Shown: positions 8,470 to 16,782, counted from the first letter of the stretch. The stretch is DNA of 24,006 nt from JAUVKA01 sp964465145 (GCA_964465145.1 CAYXJR010000068.1:1-24006); one strand, 5' to 3'. Numbers and translations are program-made. The notes: generated by a model not told the origin, from the sequence alone.

Positions 8470-8474
8470 GTTGC

Positions 8475-9752
8475 ATGATGAGAGAAGATTGGATAGAAGT
8501 GGAACTTAAGGAGGTTTTCGAAATTGTTACAGGAAATACACCGTCAAAAAAAGATTCAGATAATTACGGAAATCAAGTACCTTTTGTAAAGCCTCCAAAT
8601 CTTTGGAATGGATTTGTAACTGAAACCCAAGATTATCTAACTGAAAAAGGAGCAAAGAAGTCTCGTATTTTGCCGCCATATTCAGTACTAGTTACATGTA
8701 TTGGTAATTTGGGTAGAGTGGGAATCAATAAGAACATGGTCGCGTTTAATCAGCAAATAAATGCTTTAAAGCCAAATGTTAATATTAATTCGCTTTTTAT
8801 ATTTTTTCAAGCACAATCGCCAGATTTTAAACTTCAATTAGAGCAAAAATCATCGGCTACCACTGTGGCAATAGTTAATAAAGGTAGTTTTGAAACTATT
8901 AGGATTAAAATCGCCCCCCTCCCGATCCAACGCGCCATCGTCTCCAAAATAGAAAGCCTGTTTTCTGATTTAGATAATGGCATTGCCGACCTGAAAAAAG
9001 CCCAGGGCCAGCTAAAAATATACCGACAGGCGGTGCTTAAGAAGGCGTTTGAGGGTGGGTATTCCGAAAAAGAATATGAATTTAAGAAAATTGCTTCATT
9101 ATGCGAAGTGGTAAGAGGTGGTTCCCCTCGTCCAGCGGGGAGTCCATTGTTTTACGATGGCCCAATTCCTTTTATGAAAGTTAAAGATATAAGTCGAAAT
9201 ACAGGTATTTATTTATATGATGCTGAACACTCAATCAAAGAAGCTGGTTTTAAAAAAACCAGACTTGTCGTATCTGATACATTACTACTTACCAATAGTG
9301 GTGCTACTTTGGGTATTCCTGCAATAACTAGAATAAAAACAACTTTTAATGATGGTATTGCAGCTTTTCTAGGCTTGGATAAAACAGACTTATTGTATCA
9401 TTATTATTTCTGGTGTAGCAAAACAATTTATTTGCGAAATTTAAATCAAGGTGCTGCTCAGCCCAATTTAAATACTGACATAATTGGCGATATGGACATA
9501 CCAGTTTATCACGAAAAGGGTGAGCATATCAAAATCGTCCGCGAAATAGAATCCCGCTTATCCGTTTGTGAGAAGGTAGAGCAAAGCATTACCGAAGCCT
9601 TAGTAAAAGCAGAAGCCCTGCGCCAAAGCATTCTCAAAAAAGCTTTTGAGGGAAAATTATTAAGCCACGCCGAAATAGAAAAATGCAAGCAAGAGGCCGA
9701 TTATGAGCCAGCGAAAGTATTGTTGGAGAAAATCAGAAAAGGATTAAAATAG
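8475..9752 (+). CDS. hsdS: Type I restriction enzyme, S (specificity) subunit
   Basis: A 425-residue HsdS, the DNA-reading subunit that directs both methylation (with HsdM) and cleavage (with HsdR). It has two target-recognition domains: TRD1 at residues ~1-145 (starts WIEVELKEVFEIVTGNTPSK) and TRD2 at ~195-350 (starts EFKKIASLCEVVRGGSPRP). Each is followed by a conserved helical spacer: IAPLPIQRAIVSKIES...KKAFEGG and IKIVREIESRL...LKKAFEGKLL. The two KKAFEG ends show the internal duplication typical of HsdS. The TRD segments are clearly more AT-rich than the two spacers, suggesting domain exchange. Bipartite target recognition follows from family knowledge; the actual site cannot be read from the sequence. 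ATG 8475 lies 5 nt after the RAYT stop, with a second ATG at 8478. Confidence 0.95.
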   Translation: MMREDWIEVELKEVFEIVTGNTPSKKDSDNYGNQVPFVKPPNLWNGFVTETQDYLTEKGAKKSRILPPYSVLVTCIGNLGRVGINKNMVAFNQQINALKPNVNINSLFIFFQAQSPDFKLQLEQKSSATTVAIVNKGSFETIRIKIAPLPIQRAIVSKIESLFSDLDNGIADLKKAQGQLKIYRQAVLKKAFEGGYSEKEYEFKKIASLCEVVRGGSPRPAGSPLFYDGPIPFMKVKDISRNTGIYLYDAEHSIKEAGFKKTRLVVSDTLLLTNSGATLGIPAITRIKTTFNDGIAAFLGLDKTDLLYHYYFWCSKTIYLRNLNQGAAQPNLNTDIIGDMDIPVYHEKGEHIKIVREIESRLSVCEKVEQSITEALVKAEALRQSILKKAFEGKLLSHAEIEKCKQEADYEPAKVLLEKIRKGLK

Positions 9753-9785
9753 ATTAAATGATTGACAGGATTTAGAAAAATAGAA

Positions 9786-10778
9786 ATGAATACAGGAGAA
9801 ATATTATTATACCAAAATGCTGAGGGTAACATCAAAGTTGATGTTCGTATTGAAGAAGAAACTGTTTGGCTATCCCAATCGCAAATGGCTCAACTATTTG
9901 GTAAAGACAAAAGAACTATTTCGGAACATATTGGGAATGTGTTTAATGGAGGTGAATTAGAGGCAGATTCAGTTGTCCGGAATTTCCGGATAACTGCAGC
10001 CGATGGGAAAAGCTATGCTGTAAATCACTACAATCTCGATGTTATCATTTCTGTGGGCTATCGCGTAAAATCTCTACAAGGTACGCAGTTCCGTATTTGG
10101 GCCACGCAGCGCCTGAAAGAATACATCATAAAGGGCTTTGCATTAAACGATGAGCGCTTTAAATCAGGTAGTTCCATGAATTATTTCAATGAACTGCAAG
10201 AACGTATTAGGGAAATACGTATTTCGGAACGTTTTTTCTACCAAAAAATAAAAGACATTTATGCAACAAGTATCGACTACAATCCCCAAGACAAACAAAC
10301 AATAGCATTCTTTAAAATAGTTCAGAATAAATTGCTTTGGGCAATCAGCAGTCAAACTGCGGCAGAACTTGTTTACCGTAGGGTAGATGCCAGCCTTCCT
10401 TTGATGGGAATGCAATCGTACGATAAAGAAACAAACGCCAAAATCCGAAAATCAGAAGTTAGTATTGCTAAAAACTATCTGAACGAGGATGAAATCAAAC
10501 TCCTGGGGCTGCTTGTCGAACAATATCTGGCTTTTGCAGAAACAATGGCTCAGCAACGAACCTCTATGTATATGAATAACTGGATCGAACGTCTTGATTC
10601 TATTGTCCATCTTAATGGTCGTGAATTATTAACTCATGCCGGTAAAATAAGCCATAGTCAGGCTCTTTCTAAATCATCGGAAGAATTTGAAAAATATTCA
10701 GAGACCCTGAAAGAATTAGAAAGGGAGAATAATTTGAAGGAGATTGAAGAAGACATCAAGCGTTTAAAAAACTCATAA
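9786..10778 (+). CDS. rhuM: RhuM family protein in the restriction operon
   Basis: About 330 residues of the RhuM (Salmonella virulence-island) family. The diagnostic N-terminal part is seen at EILLYQ, then VWLSQSQMAQLFGKDKRTIS (helix-turn-helix-like) and VIISVGYRVKSLQGTQFRIWAT, as in the Bro-N/KilA-N-like regions of phage-associated regulators. The C-terminal third is helical and highly charged (LKELERENNLKEIEEDIKRL). I prefer ATG 9786 (MNTGEILLYQ) over a TTG at 9762, since the family normally starts just before GEI(L/I)YQ. RhuM genes are commonly placed between subunits of type I restriction operons, as here between hsdS (33 nt gap) and hsdM (20 nt gap). The biochemical role is not established; a DNA-binding accessory or regulatory role is inference. 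Confidence 0.88.
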   Translation: MNTGEILLYQNAEGNIKVDVRIEEETVWLSQSQMAQLFGKDKRTISEHIGNVFNGGELEADSVVRNFRITAADGKSYAVNHYNLDVIISVGYRVKSLQGTQFRIWATQRLKEYIIKGFALNDERFKSGSSMNYFNELQERIREIRISERFFYQKIKDIYATSIDYNPQDKQTIAFFKIVQNKLLWAISSQTAAELVYRRVDASLPLMGMQSYDKETNAKIRKSEVSIAKNYLNEDEIKLLGLLVEQYLAFAETMAQQRTSMYMNNWIERLDSIVHLNGRELLTHAGKISHSQALSKSSEEFEKYSETLKELERENNLKEIEEDIKRLKNS

Positions 10779-10798
10779 CTTATAACTCAAAATTCAGA

Positions 10799-12322
10799 AT
10801 GACCGATTCAGCAATTATATCAAAAATATGGAACCTCGCCCATGTGCTTCGCGATGATGGAGTGGGCTATGGTGATTACCTGGAGCAAATAACTTATCTG
10901 TTATTTCTTAAAATGGCAGATGAACTTAATAAGCCGCCTTACAACAAAGGGCTACATTTCCCTAAACTAAAGGATGTTGAAGGCCTGGAGATGGCGGATG
11001 GTGAGATCTGTAATTGGGAAACCTTATCCGGAAAAAGAGGAGCTGAACTGGAATCGTTCTATTCGCAATTGCTTCGCAGCCTGAGTACCGAAAAGGGTAT
11101 GCTAGGACAGATATTCACGAAAAGTCAGAACAAAATCCAGGATCCGGCTAAACTGCTCAAAGTCATCAACATGATTGACCAGGAACAATGGTCATTGATG
11201 GGTGCCGACATAAAAGGGAAAATCTATGAGGGCCTGTTGGAGAAAAATGCCGAAGATACTAAGTCAGGAGCAGGCCAATACTTCACCCCACGGGCATTGA
11301 TTAAAACCATGGTGGCCTGTGTGCAGCCTAAGCCCCTGAAAACAATATCCGACCCTGCCTGTGGTACCGGAGGTTTCTTTTTAGCATCATACGATTGGAT
11401 TGTGGCAAACAACCAACTCGACATGGAGGAAAAGGAATTCCTCAAAAACAAAACATTTCATGGTAACGAAATAGTAGCAAATACACGCCGCATGTGCCTG
11501 ATGAACATGTATTTGCATAACATAGGTGAAATCGTTGGAGATAGCTTTATTTCTTCCAACGATGCTCTGATTTCAGATAATGGGAACCGTTATGATTATG
11601 TTTTGGCCAATCCGCCTTTCGGCAAAAAGAGCAGCATGACTATTACCAACGAAGAAGGTGAAATCGAGAAAGAAGATTTAAGCTATAACCGTCAGGATTT
11701 TTGGGAAACAACATCAAACAAGCAGCTCAACTTTTTACAGCACATAAAAACCCAATTGAAGATCACCGGTGAAGCTGCTGTTGTGTTGCCTGATAATGTA
11801 TTGTTTGAAGGCGGTGCAGGAGAAGAAGTGCGCAAGCAATTAATGAAAACAACCGACTTGCACACTATCCTGCGTTTACCGACCGGCCTTTTCTATGCCC
11901 AGGGAGTAAAAGCAAATGTGCTGTTTTTCGATAACAAACCGGCAAGCAAAGAAGCTCAGACAAAGGAAGTCTGGATATACGACTACCGGACCAATATTCA
12001 CCATACGCTCAAGAAGAAGCAAATGACCATGGCAGACCTGGACGAGTTTGTCGAGCTTTATAAACCTAATAATCGCCACAAGCGTGTTGAAAGCTGGAAC
12101 GAAGAAAACCCTGAGGGCCGCTGGCGCAAATTCACTTACGAAGAAATCCTCGCAAGGGATAAAACCAACCTGGACATTTTCTGGCTCAAAGACAAAAGTC
12201 TCACGGATTTAGATAATCTTCCTGATCCTGATATCCTGGCAAACGAGATTATTGAAAATATCGAAGCTGGCTTGAACAGCTTTAGAGAAATAATGGAAAC
12301 GATAAATGGACATACTGAATAG
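10799..12322 (+). CDS. hsdM: Type I restriction-modification N6-adenine methyltransferase, M subunit
   Basis: A 507-residue HsdM that transfers methyl groups from S-adenosylmethionine to adenine N6 in the HsdS-defined target. The HsdM_N helical domain spans residues ~5-145 (DYLEQITYLLFLKMADE). The Rossmann methylase follows with GQYFTPRALIKTMV, the AdoMet motif D185-PACGTGGF-193 and the catalytic N271-P-P-F274. The C-terminal part (WIYDYRTNIHHTLKKKQM) is typical. It is the last gene of the operon, whereas hsdM often precedes hsdS; the order R-S-M with an interposed rhuM is a variant seen in accessory operons. All motifs are intact. Confidence 0.96.
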   Translation: MTDSAIISKIWNLAHVLRDDGVGYGDYLEQITYLLFLKMADELNKPPYNKGLHFPKLKDVEGLEMADGEICNWETLSGKRGAELESFYSQLLRSLSTEKGMLGQIFTKSQNKIQDPAKLLKVINMIDQEQWSLMGADIKGKIYEGLLEKNAEDTKSGAGQYFTPRALIKTMVACVQPKPLKTISDPACGTGGFFLASYDWIVANNQLDMEEKEFLKNKTFHGNEIVANTRRMCLMNMYLHNIGEIVGDSFISSNDALISDNGNRYDYVLANPPFGKKSSMTITNEEGEIEKEDLSYNRQDFWETTSNKQLNFLQHIKTQLKITGEAAVVLPDNVLFEGGAGEEVRKQLMKTTDLHTILRLPTGLFYAQGVKANVLFFDNKPASKEAQTKEVWIYDYRTNIHHTLKKKQMTMADLDEFVELYKPNNRHKRVESWNEENPEGRWRKFTYEEILARDKTNLDIFWLKDKSLTDLDNLPDPDILANEIIENIEAGLNSFREIMETINGHTE

Positions 12323-12343
12323 TATTGAAATAGCGTGGGGGGG

Positions 12344-12364
12344 CAGGTTTCAGGTTGCAGGTTA
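12344..12364. repeat. Heptamer tract CAGGTTN x3
   Basis: Three tandem 7-bp units (CAGGTTT, CAGGTTG, CAGGTTA) 22 nt after the hsdM stop. The same unit recurs at 20069 and 22018. Confidence 0.8.
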
Positions 12365-12400
12365 AGCTTTTCTTAAATCCTTATTCTTAAAACCTACTTT

Positions 12401-12428
12401 TGCCCTTTGCCCTTTGCCTTTTGCCTTG
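12401..12428. repeat. Heptamer tract TGCCYTT x4
   Basis: Four tandem 7-bp units (TGCCCTT twice, then TGCCTTT and TGCCTTG). The unit differs from the neighbouring CAGGTTN tract but has the same 7-bp period. Confidence 0.8.
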
Positions 12429-12670
12429 ATTCCAGTCATCCACAATCTTTTTCCGAATAACTTGCTATTAATCATTTACATTCCAATCGGAATATGCTAC
12501 TTTTAGGATTGACGACTGATAGAACACTAATAGGTTAGCTGCAATTTGCACAAATGAATACAGAAAATAGAAATTACTAAAGAGTCTAATATTATTTTAC
12601 CAGGTCATCTAAACAATGCACATATTTGTATTAATATACATTAATATAGAATAAGTATAGCGTTAACAAA

Positions 12671-13420
12671 ATGAGTTATATTAGCAGATTTGAATTAATA
12701 AAAGCTATAATAATTGGTGTACATCTTAACCAAGCTCAATTGATATCAACGGTTGATAGAAAGAAAGTTTTAAATAAAATCTATAAAAACGAACCTGAAT
12801 TACAAGATATTGGAAAATTTCATATTACCGATAATCCAATCGAGGAAGAAAATTGGTCAAAAATACCAAGAAAAGATAAGGGAAAAATATTGAAACTAAA
12901 TTCTAAACTAAAAAAATCAATTAATCTTGATAAGGTGATAATTGAGTTGACCAATTATAAAGCAAAATATCAGAATGTACCGACGATTTATAACTATTTA
13001 ACTATTGCATATTATTATGCAAATCAAACAAAAAAATATTACGAAAGTCTAATTGAAACTGTTGGGAAATTTCCCAACTATATATTTGGAAAGATATCAT
13101 TATCTGAGTATTATCTCAATAATAACGAATTTAATAAAATTCCTCTTTTATTGGATAATAAGTTTGAAATAACTCAACATTTCCCTCCTGGTACTGACAT
13201 ATTTCATATTTCAGCAGTAAGAGGATTTTACTTCATTACAGGCAGATATTTTGCAAAAGCCGGAAAAATTGAAAAGGCGTATAAATCATATTTTTTATTA
13301 AGTGACCTTGACAATAATCATCAAACGACCGAAATACTTGGACAGGAAATATTGAGCTATGAACTAGATCTCTTTAAAAATGGATTTAATAAACAAAAGA
13401 GGAAAAATAATTTGATATAA
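12671..13420 (+). CDS. AT-rich TPR-like hypothetical protein
   Basis: A 249-residue soluble protein I cannot assign. It is rich in Lys, Asn, Ile and Tyr, with a base composition clearly more AT-rich than its neighbours. Residues ~95-230 look like paired helices of tetratricopeptide type: NYLTIAYYYANQTKKYYESL, then ISLSEYYLNNNEF, then FYFITGRYFAKAGKIEKAYK. This would suggest a protein-interaction scaffold. The C-terminus is basic (NKQKRKNNLI). It stands alone between the hsd operon and a stretch of gene remnants. The composition and position suggest recent horizontal acquisition. The start ATG 12671 has no strong Shine-Dalgarno. TPR assignment is by eye. Confidence 0.6.
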   Translation: MSYISRFELIKAIIIGVHLNQAQLISTVDRKKVLNKIYKNEPELQDIGKFHITDNPIEEENWSKIPRKDKGKILKLNSKLKKSINLDKVIIELTNYKAKYQNVPTIYNYLTIAYYYANQTKKYYESLIETVGKFPNYIFGKISLSEYYLNNNEFNKIPLLLDNKFEITQHFPPGTDIFHISAVRGFYFITGRYFAKAGKIEKAYKSYFLLSDLDNNHQTTEILGQEILSYELDLFKNGFNKQKRKNNLI

Positions 13421-13464
13421 GTGCAAAAAGCAGCTAACACTTAAGTATCGTTTTCCGGCGGAGC

Positions 13465-13605
13465 CGAAAAAAAAAAGAGATAAAAAATCTTTCTCATAAA
13501 GATCTAGAACAGATTGTTTTAAAGATTGCAGCAAAAGATGAGTTAGTATATGATTTTCTAGTAGTTAATTATCTTGATAAAGAATGTGGACCAAAGGCAA
13601 TTTAA
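13465..13605 (+). pseudogene. Remnant of a small helical protein
   Basis: After a run of ten A's, a frame reads KEIKNLSHKDLEQIVLKIAA and continues through DELVYDFLVVNYLDKE, then stops at 13603-13605. The amphipathic helical pattern and codon use look like a real protein start (the opening helices of small Bacteroidota hypothetical proteins), but no start codon precedes it and the frame ends after ~46 codons. I read it as an internal scrap of a lost gene, broken on the right where fucosidase-derived sequence begins. Family unknown. Confidence 0.35.
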
Positions 13606-14165
13606 TTTGTGAGTTCAGAATCGTGCAAAAAGTATGGCCTAAACCTGGGTATTTATGTTTACCCCGGCTGATCAATTCCACTCCTGATACAAGCGGATTG
13701 ATCCCGGAAGGCGATGCTCAATTTTTCAAGACGTTTGGAGAAGAGATAGACCGCAGGTTTAAAAATCCTGTGGCTGAAATTTCTGAGAAAAAAGGAACCT
13801 CTGTTACACTTAAGCTGCCTGGAAAACAGAAAATAAACCATGTGGTCACCATGGAAGATTACCGGCAGGGGCACCGCATCCGCTCATATAAAATTGATTT
13901 ATCTAAGAAAATAAACATTCCCGGCCAGTTTACGGTAAAGCTGGACCCTGAAAATCCAAATACAGGAATTGAAATCGCCAAAGCCGAAATTTATTACGAA
14001 GGGCACAAAGCACTGGATGAATTTTTAACGATAAAGGGCAGCGAACTGAATATTAACCGGACTGCAATGGTTACGGATGAAAGCAGTTCTGTTCTGCATC
14101 TTACAATAAAATGCCTGGAGCCCTGCAATGGAACGGTAGAATTCAGGCCGGCAATTATTTATTGA
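13584..14165 (+). pseudogene. 3' fragment of a GH29 alpha-L-fucosidase
   Basis: From about 13665 the frame reads LINSTPDTSGLIPEGD, then FGEEIDRRFKNPVAE and, at the end, CLEPCNGTVEFRPAIIY before the stop. These match the end of the catalytic barrel and the C-terminal beta-sandwich of GH29 alpha-L-fucosidases, which release L-fucose from glycans. Intact enzymes are ~450-500 residues; here the first ~300 or more, with the nucleophile Asp and acid/base, are missing. The ~27 codons between ATG 13584 and the first matching residue are not fucosidase-like and overlap the preceding scrap, so the open frame is a chance extension. The native stop is preserved at 14165. Not expected to be active. Confidence 0.75.
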
Positions 14166-14284
14166 TTTACAACTTAGAAGGTAAGGTTCAATTTTTTATA
14201 TTTTCTACCTTTATATACGGTAAACGATATAAAGCAATGAATTTAAACTGGGGTAGTGGCATATATTCCTCGAGCATTGGCAGG

Positions 14285-14410
14285 CAAAAAGTCATACATA
14301 CAAAATATGGCCCACCAGAAGTTGTCAAATTAATTGATGTTGACAAACCCATACCAAAAGACAACGAGGTATTGATTAATGTTTATGCATTACAAAAGAT
14401 AAAGCAGTAA
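14285..14410 (+). pseudogene. 5' fragment of a zinc-type (MDR) quinone oxidoreductase
   Basis: The frame reads KVIHTKYGPPEVVKLIDVDK, then PIPKDNEVLINVYA. This is the classic N-terminus of medium-chain NAD(P)H:quinone oxidoreductase/alcohol dehydrogenase-like proteins (usual length ~310-340). The normal start codon is replaced (Gln-Lys-Val where Met-Lys-Val is expected), and after ~35 residues the match stops, with LQKIKQ and a stop codon. An in-frame ATG at 14237 would give a 57-residue product with an unrelated leader; I consider this a scrap and not a gene. Confidence 0.65.
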
Positions 14411-14509
14411 TGACTTTGCAAATTTTTTTTCAAAGATCTTAAATCCGATAAATAAGAATTTTTCTCCACCCCTTTGGCCCTGAATCACCTGAATCACAAA
14501 ACCCAGGCA

Positions 14510-14542
14510 TCCCGATACGCTTCGTCCCGATCAAAATCGGGA
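14510..14542. repeat. TCCCGAT/ATCGGGA palindromic repeat
   Basis: TCCCGAT occurs at 14510-14516 and again at 14525-14531, the second pairing with ATCGGGA at 14536-14542 around a CAAA loop. The flanks (ATACGCTTCG before, TTTCGCTA after) resemble those of the element at 20126. Confidence 0.7.
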
Positions 14543-14653
14543 GAATTTCGCTAGCTCAACAAGGCCAAGGGCTACGGAATCACCTTACATCCCGCAACCC
14601 GCATCCCTGCAGTAAATCATATTGATAACATATCTATCTTATCCAATAAAGTC

Positions 14654-14684
14654 ATTGATACTTTCAATGAAGAATGTATCTTCG
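14654..14684 (+). promoter_or_regulatory. Candidate Bacteroidota-type promoter
   Basis: ATTG (14654-14657), 19 nt, then TATCTTCG (14677-14684) approximates the Bacteroidota sigma-A pattern TTTG / TAnnTTTG. It lies ~37 nt before the ATG at 14721, which would give a leader of about 30 nt. Confidence 0.4.
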
Positions 14685-14720
14685 CCCCTTGCTTTTGTGA
14701 AATCTTCAAAAACTACACCC

Positions 14721-15983
14721 ATGAATAAAATTAGCACTACCGGATTAGTAGCAGCTTTACTATTGATATCTATGTATTCGTGTAATCAGGAACCAAAAGT
14801 TTACGAATGGCGTGGCGAAAACAGATCTGGTATTTATAACGAAGAAGGCTTGTTAAAATCCTGGCCGGCATATGGTCCGGAACTGGTCTGGGAATATGAG
14901 GGTGTCGGAAATGGATATGGTTCACCGGTATTTACACCCGATGGAATGTACATTATGGGTGAGTTGGACGAAATGGACAGTCTGGCTTTTTTGTTTGCCT
15001 TTGATAACAACGGCGAATTGTTGTGGAAGAAGGATTTTGGAAAGGAATGGGTGAAAAATTGGAATGGCTCCCGTTGTGCCCCTACTATAGTGGATGATCT
15101 GGTTTATGTAACATCCGGTATGGGAAATATTTATTGCTTTGACCGGAATATAGGTGAGAAAAAATGGTCGGTAGATATGGTCAATGACCTTGGCGGGGTA
15201 TTTCCTTTATTCGGCTATTCAGAGGCAGTGGTTATAGAAGATGAAAAAGTATTTTGTACACCGGGAGGAAAGGAAAATAATGTCGTAGCACTTAACCGCT
15301 TCACCGGGGAAATGATCTGGTCAAGCAAGGGGGCGGGAGAGCGTCCCGGATATAATCAGCCAAAGATTATCAGGCTGGAAGCCAGGAATATATTCGTAAC
15401 ATTCACAGCCTATGAAATGCTGGGACTGGACACCAAAACCGGCGAGTTGCTGTGGGTTCACAATCAGGATAACACACCATTGGAAGAACGTGCCCCGGGC
15501 AAGGGGGATACTCATGCAAATACTGTCATTTATGATAACGGATATATATATTATGCTGCCGGGGATGGTAATGGCGGGGTGAAACTGGAGCTTTCTCCTA
15601 ATGGGAAAAGCATTAAGGAAGTCTGGCGTAATCCCGAATTCGACAGCTTTATGGGAGGTATAGTTAAAATAGGAGATTATCTTTATGGCTGCGGCTCAGC
15701 TAAACCAACCCTAAAATGCATTAATGCGACGACGGGAGAAATAGCAAATGTTCTCAAAATTGGCAGCGGAGCGGTAATCGCAGCCGATGGGATGCTGTAT
15801 TATTATAATTTTAAAGGGGAAGTAATGTTGATTACACAAGATCCCATAAATATGGAAGTGGTTAGTAAATTCAAAATCACAAAGGGCGATAATGAACATT
15901 TTTCCCATCCTGTAATCAATGGTGGTAAATTGTATGTACGGCATGGGAATGTTATTCAGGCGTTTCGGATAAGTGACGAGTGA
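14721..15983 (+). CDS. PQQ-type beta-propeller lipoprotein (BamB-like)
   Basis: A 420-residue lipoprotein. ATG 14721 (MNKISTTGLVAALLLISMYS, then C21) gives a clean lipoprotein signal, so I reject the longer frame from TTG 14622. The mature part repeats PQQ/quinoprotein beta-propeller blades, for example LFAFDNNGELLWKKDF, NIYCFDRNIGEKKWSV, VVALNRFTGEMIWSSK and MLGLDTKTGELLWVH, with the W-docking pattern (a)xD..TG...W. Such propellers are either sugar/alcohol dehydrogenase-like or purely structural like BamB. No PQQ-coordinating disulfide is apparent, so a binding or scaffold role in the cell envelope is likelier. It appears monocistronic; a heptamer tract begins inside its last codons. Confidence 0.85.
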   Translation: MNKISTTGLVAALLLISMYSCNQEPKVYEWRGENRSGIYNEEGLLKSWPAYGPELVWEYEGVGNGYGSPVFTPDGMYIMGELDEMDSLAFLFAFDNNGELLWKKDFGKEWVKNWNGSRCAPTIVDDLVYVTSGMGNIYCFDRNIGEKKWSVDMVNDLGGVFPLFGYSEAVVIEDEKVFCTPGGKENNVVALNRFTGEMIWSSKGAGERPGYNQPKIIRLEARNIFVTFTAYEMLGLDTKTGELLWVHNQDNTPLEERAPGKGDTHANTVIYDNGYIYYAAGDGNGGVKLELSPNGKSIKEVWRNPEFDSFMGGIVKIGDYLYGCGSAKPTLKCINATTGEIANVLKIGSGAVIAADGMLYYYNFKGEVMLITQDPINMEVVSKFKITKGDNEHFSHPVINGGKLYVRHGNVIQAFRISDE

Positions 15984-16000
15984 CAGGTGACTAGTGACAT
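15973..16000. repeat. Heptamer tract GTGACNN x4
   Basis: Four 7-bp units (GTGACGA, GTGACAG, GTGACTA, GTGACAT). The first covers the last codons of the beta-propeller gene; the stop codon (15981-15983) comes from the tract. Confidence 0.75.
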
Positions 16001-16020
16001 TTTTAGTATCTTCACATATT

Positions 16021-16704
16021 ATGAAACTAACTATTGCCGAAAGTTTCCTTGTTTTAATCCATCATCCTGAAAAGGCCAGGTATATTGTTGATGGAAACGT
16101 TAGAAATGCAGGTCTCATCGGTTCAATATTCCTGGACCTGTCGCTTGATGAAAATATAATTACTGAGGATGGGTATTTAATAGTAAAATCTTTTCAAACA
16201 AAACTGCCGGGTCTGTATAAGAAGATTCTGGATAAGATGTCAAATTCTCCCAGGAAAAGAAAGCCTAAAGTCTGGATATCAAGGTTTTCGCAGAGGTCTA
16301 ATAAGCCGAGAAGGGAGTTGCTTGATAGCCTTGAAAAGAAGGGGATTGTTGATATTGAACATAAAGTGTTCCTCGTTTTTCCATATATACGGTCCAGGCT
16401 GTTAAAACAGGATCTAAGGAATCAGATGATCTCCGATTTGCGGGATATCATCTTCAAAAACAAGGAGATCGACCCTCATTCAGCCTCCCTCCTTGGATTG
16501 ATCCAGGCCTGTAAAATGCATAAGGTGGTTTGCAATGATAAAGCGGAGCTGAAGCAAAGCAGACTCAAAATCAAGGAGATTATCGAATCAGACCTGATCA
16601 CCCAGGGGGTTAGTACTGTTATCCAGGAAATGCAGGCTGCTATGATGGCGGCAATAATCGCATCGACGGCAGCAACCACTGCGGCCTCAGCCGCATCACA
16701 TTAG
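16021..16704 (+). CDS. GPP34 (GOLPH3/Vps74-like) family protein
   Basis: A 227-residue protein matching the GPP34 fold, eukaryotic members of which bind phosphatidylinositol-4-phosphate at the Golgi; bacterial members are of unknown function. The start TIAESFLVLIHHPEKARY, the alpha-helix NAGLIGSIFLDLSLDENIIT, and the helical body with a basic surface (PRKRKPKVWISRFSQR) fit. The tail is a hydrophobic Ala-rich helix (MQAAMMAAIIASTAATTAAS) that may contact membrane. ATG 16021 is preferred over TTG 15994, which lies within the heptamer tract. TATCTTCA at 16008-16015 just upstream could be a -7 element giving a nearly leaderless mRNA. The family call is by sequence pattern. Confidence 0.75.
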   Translation: MKLTIAESFLVLIHHPEKARYIVDGNVRNAGLIGSIFLDLSLDENIITEDGYLIVKSFQTKLPGLYKKILDKMSNSPRKRKPKVWISRFSQRSNKPRRELLDSLEKKGIVDIEHKVFLVFPYIRSRLLKQDLRNQMISDLRDIIFKNKEIDPHSASLLGLIQACKMHKVVCNDKAELKQSRLKIKEIIESDLITQGVSTVIQEMQAAMMAAIIASTAATTAASAASH

Positions 16705-16782
16705 GAGCACATATATAATCAAGCCTTAGGAAGTAACAAACAGTCTTTGGATTACGTCATAGATTAAAATAACTCACTGATA

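Larger units (their letters stand above)
12323..12670. other. Gene-free gap after the restriction operon
   Basis: No gene is seen. The left half contains a G run and two heptamer tracts (separate entries). The right half is very AT-rich and leads into the AT-rich TPR-like gene. No clear terminator hairpin was found. Confidence 0.5.
14411..14720. other. Gap between the gene scraps and the beta-propeller gene
   Basis: No gene is seen. It contains a T-rich tract, a TCCCGAT repeat with an inverted partner (separate entry) and a candidate promoter. A reading frame from TTG 14622 runs into the next gene, but its first 33 codons do not look coding. Confidence 0.5.

Noticed and set aside
14111..14410. 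A 99-residue gene containing the oxidoreductase N-terminus
   Set aside because: Its first ~58 codons overlap the fucosidase remnant in another frame or are non-coding in character; only ~35 residues match a family, and those are truncated.
14622..14720. Longer start (TTG 14622) for the beta-propeller lipoprotein
   Set aside because: The lipoprotein signal begins at ATG 14721, and the extension overlaps a candidate promoter.
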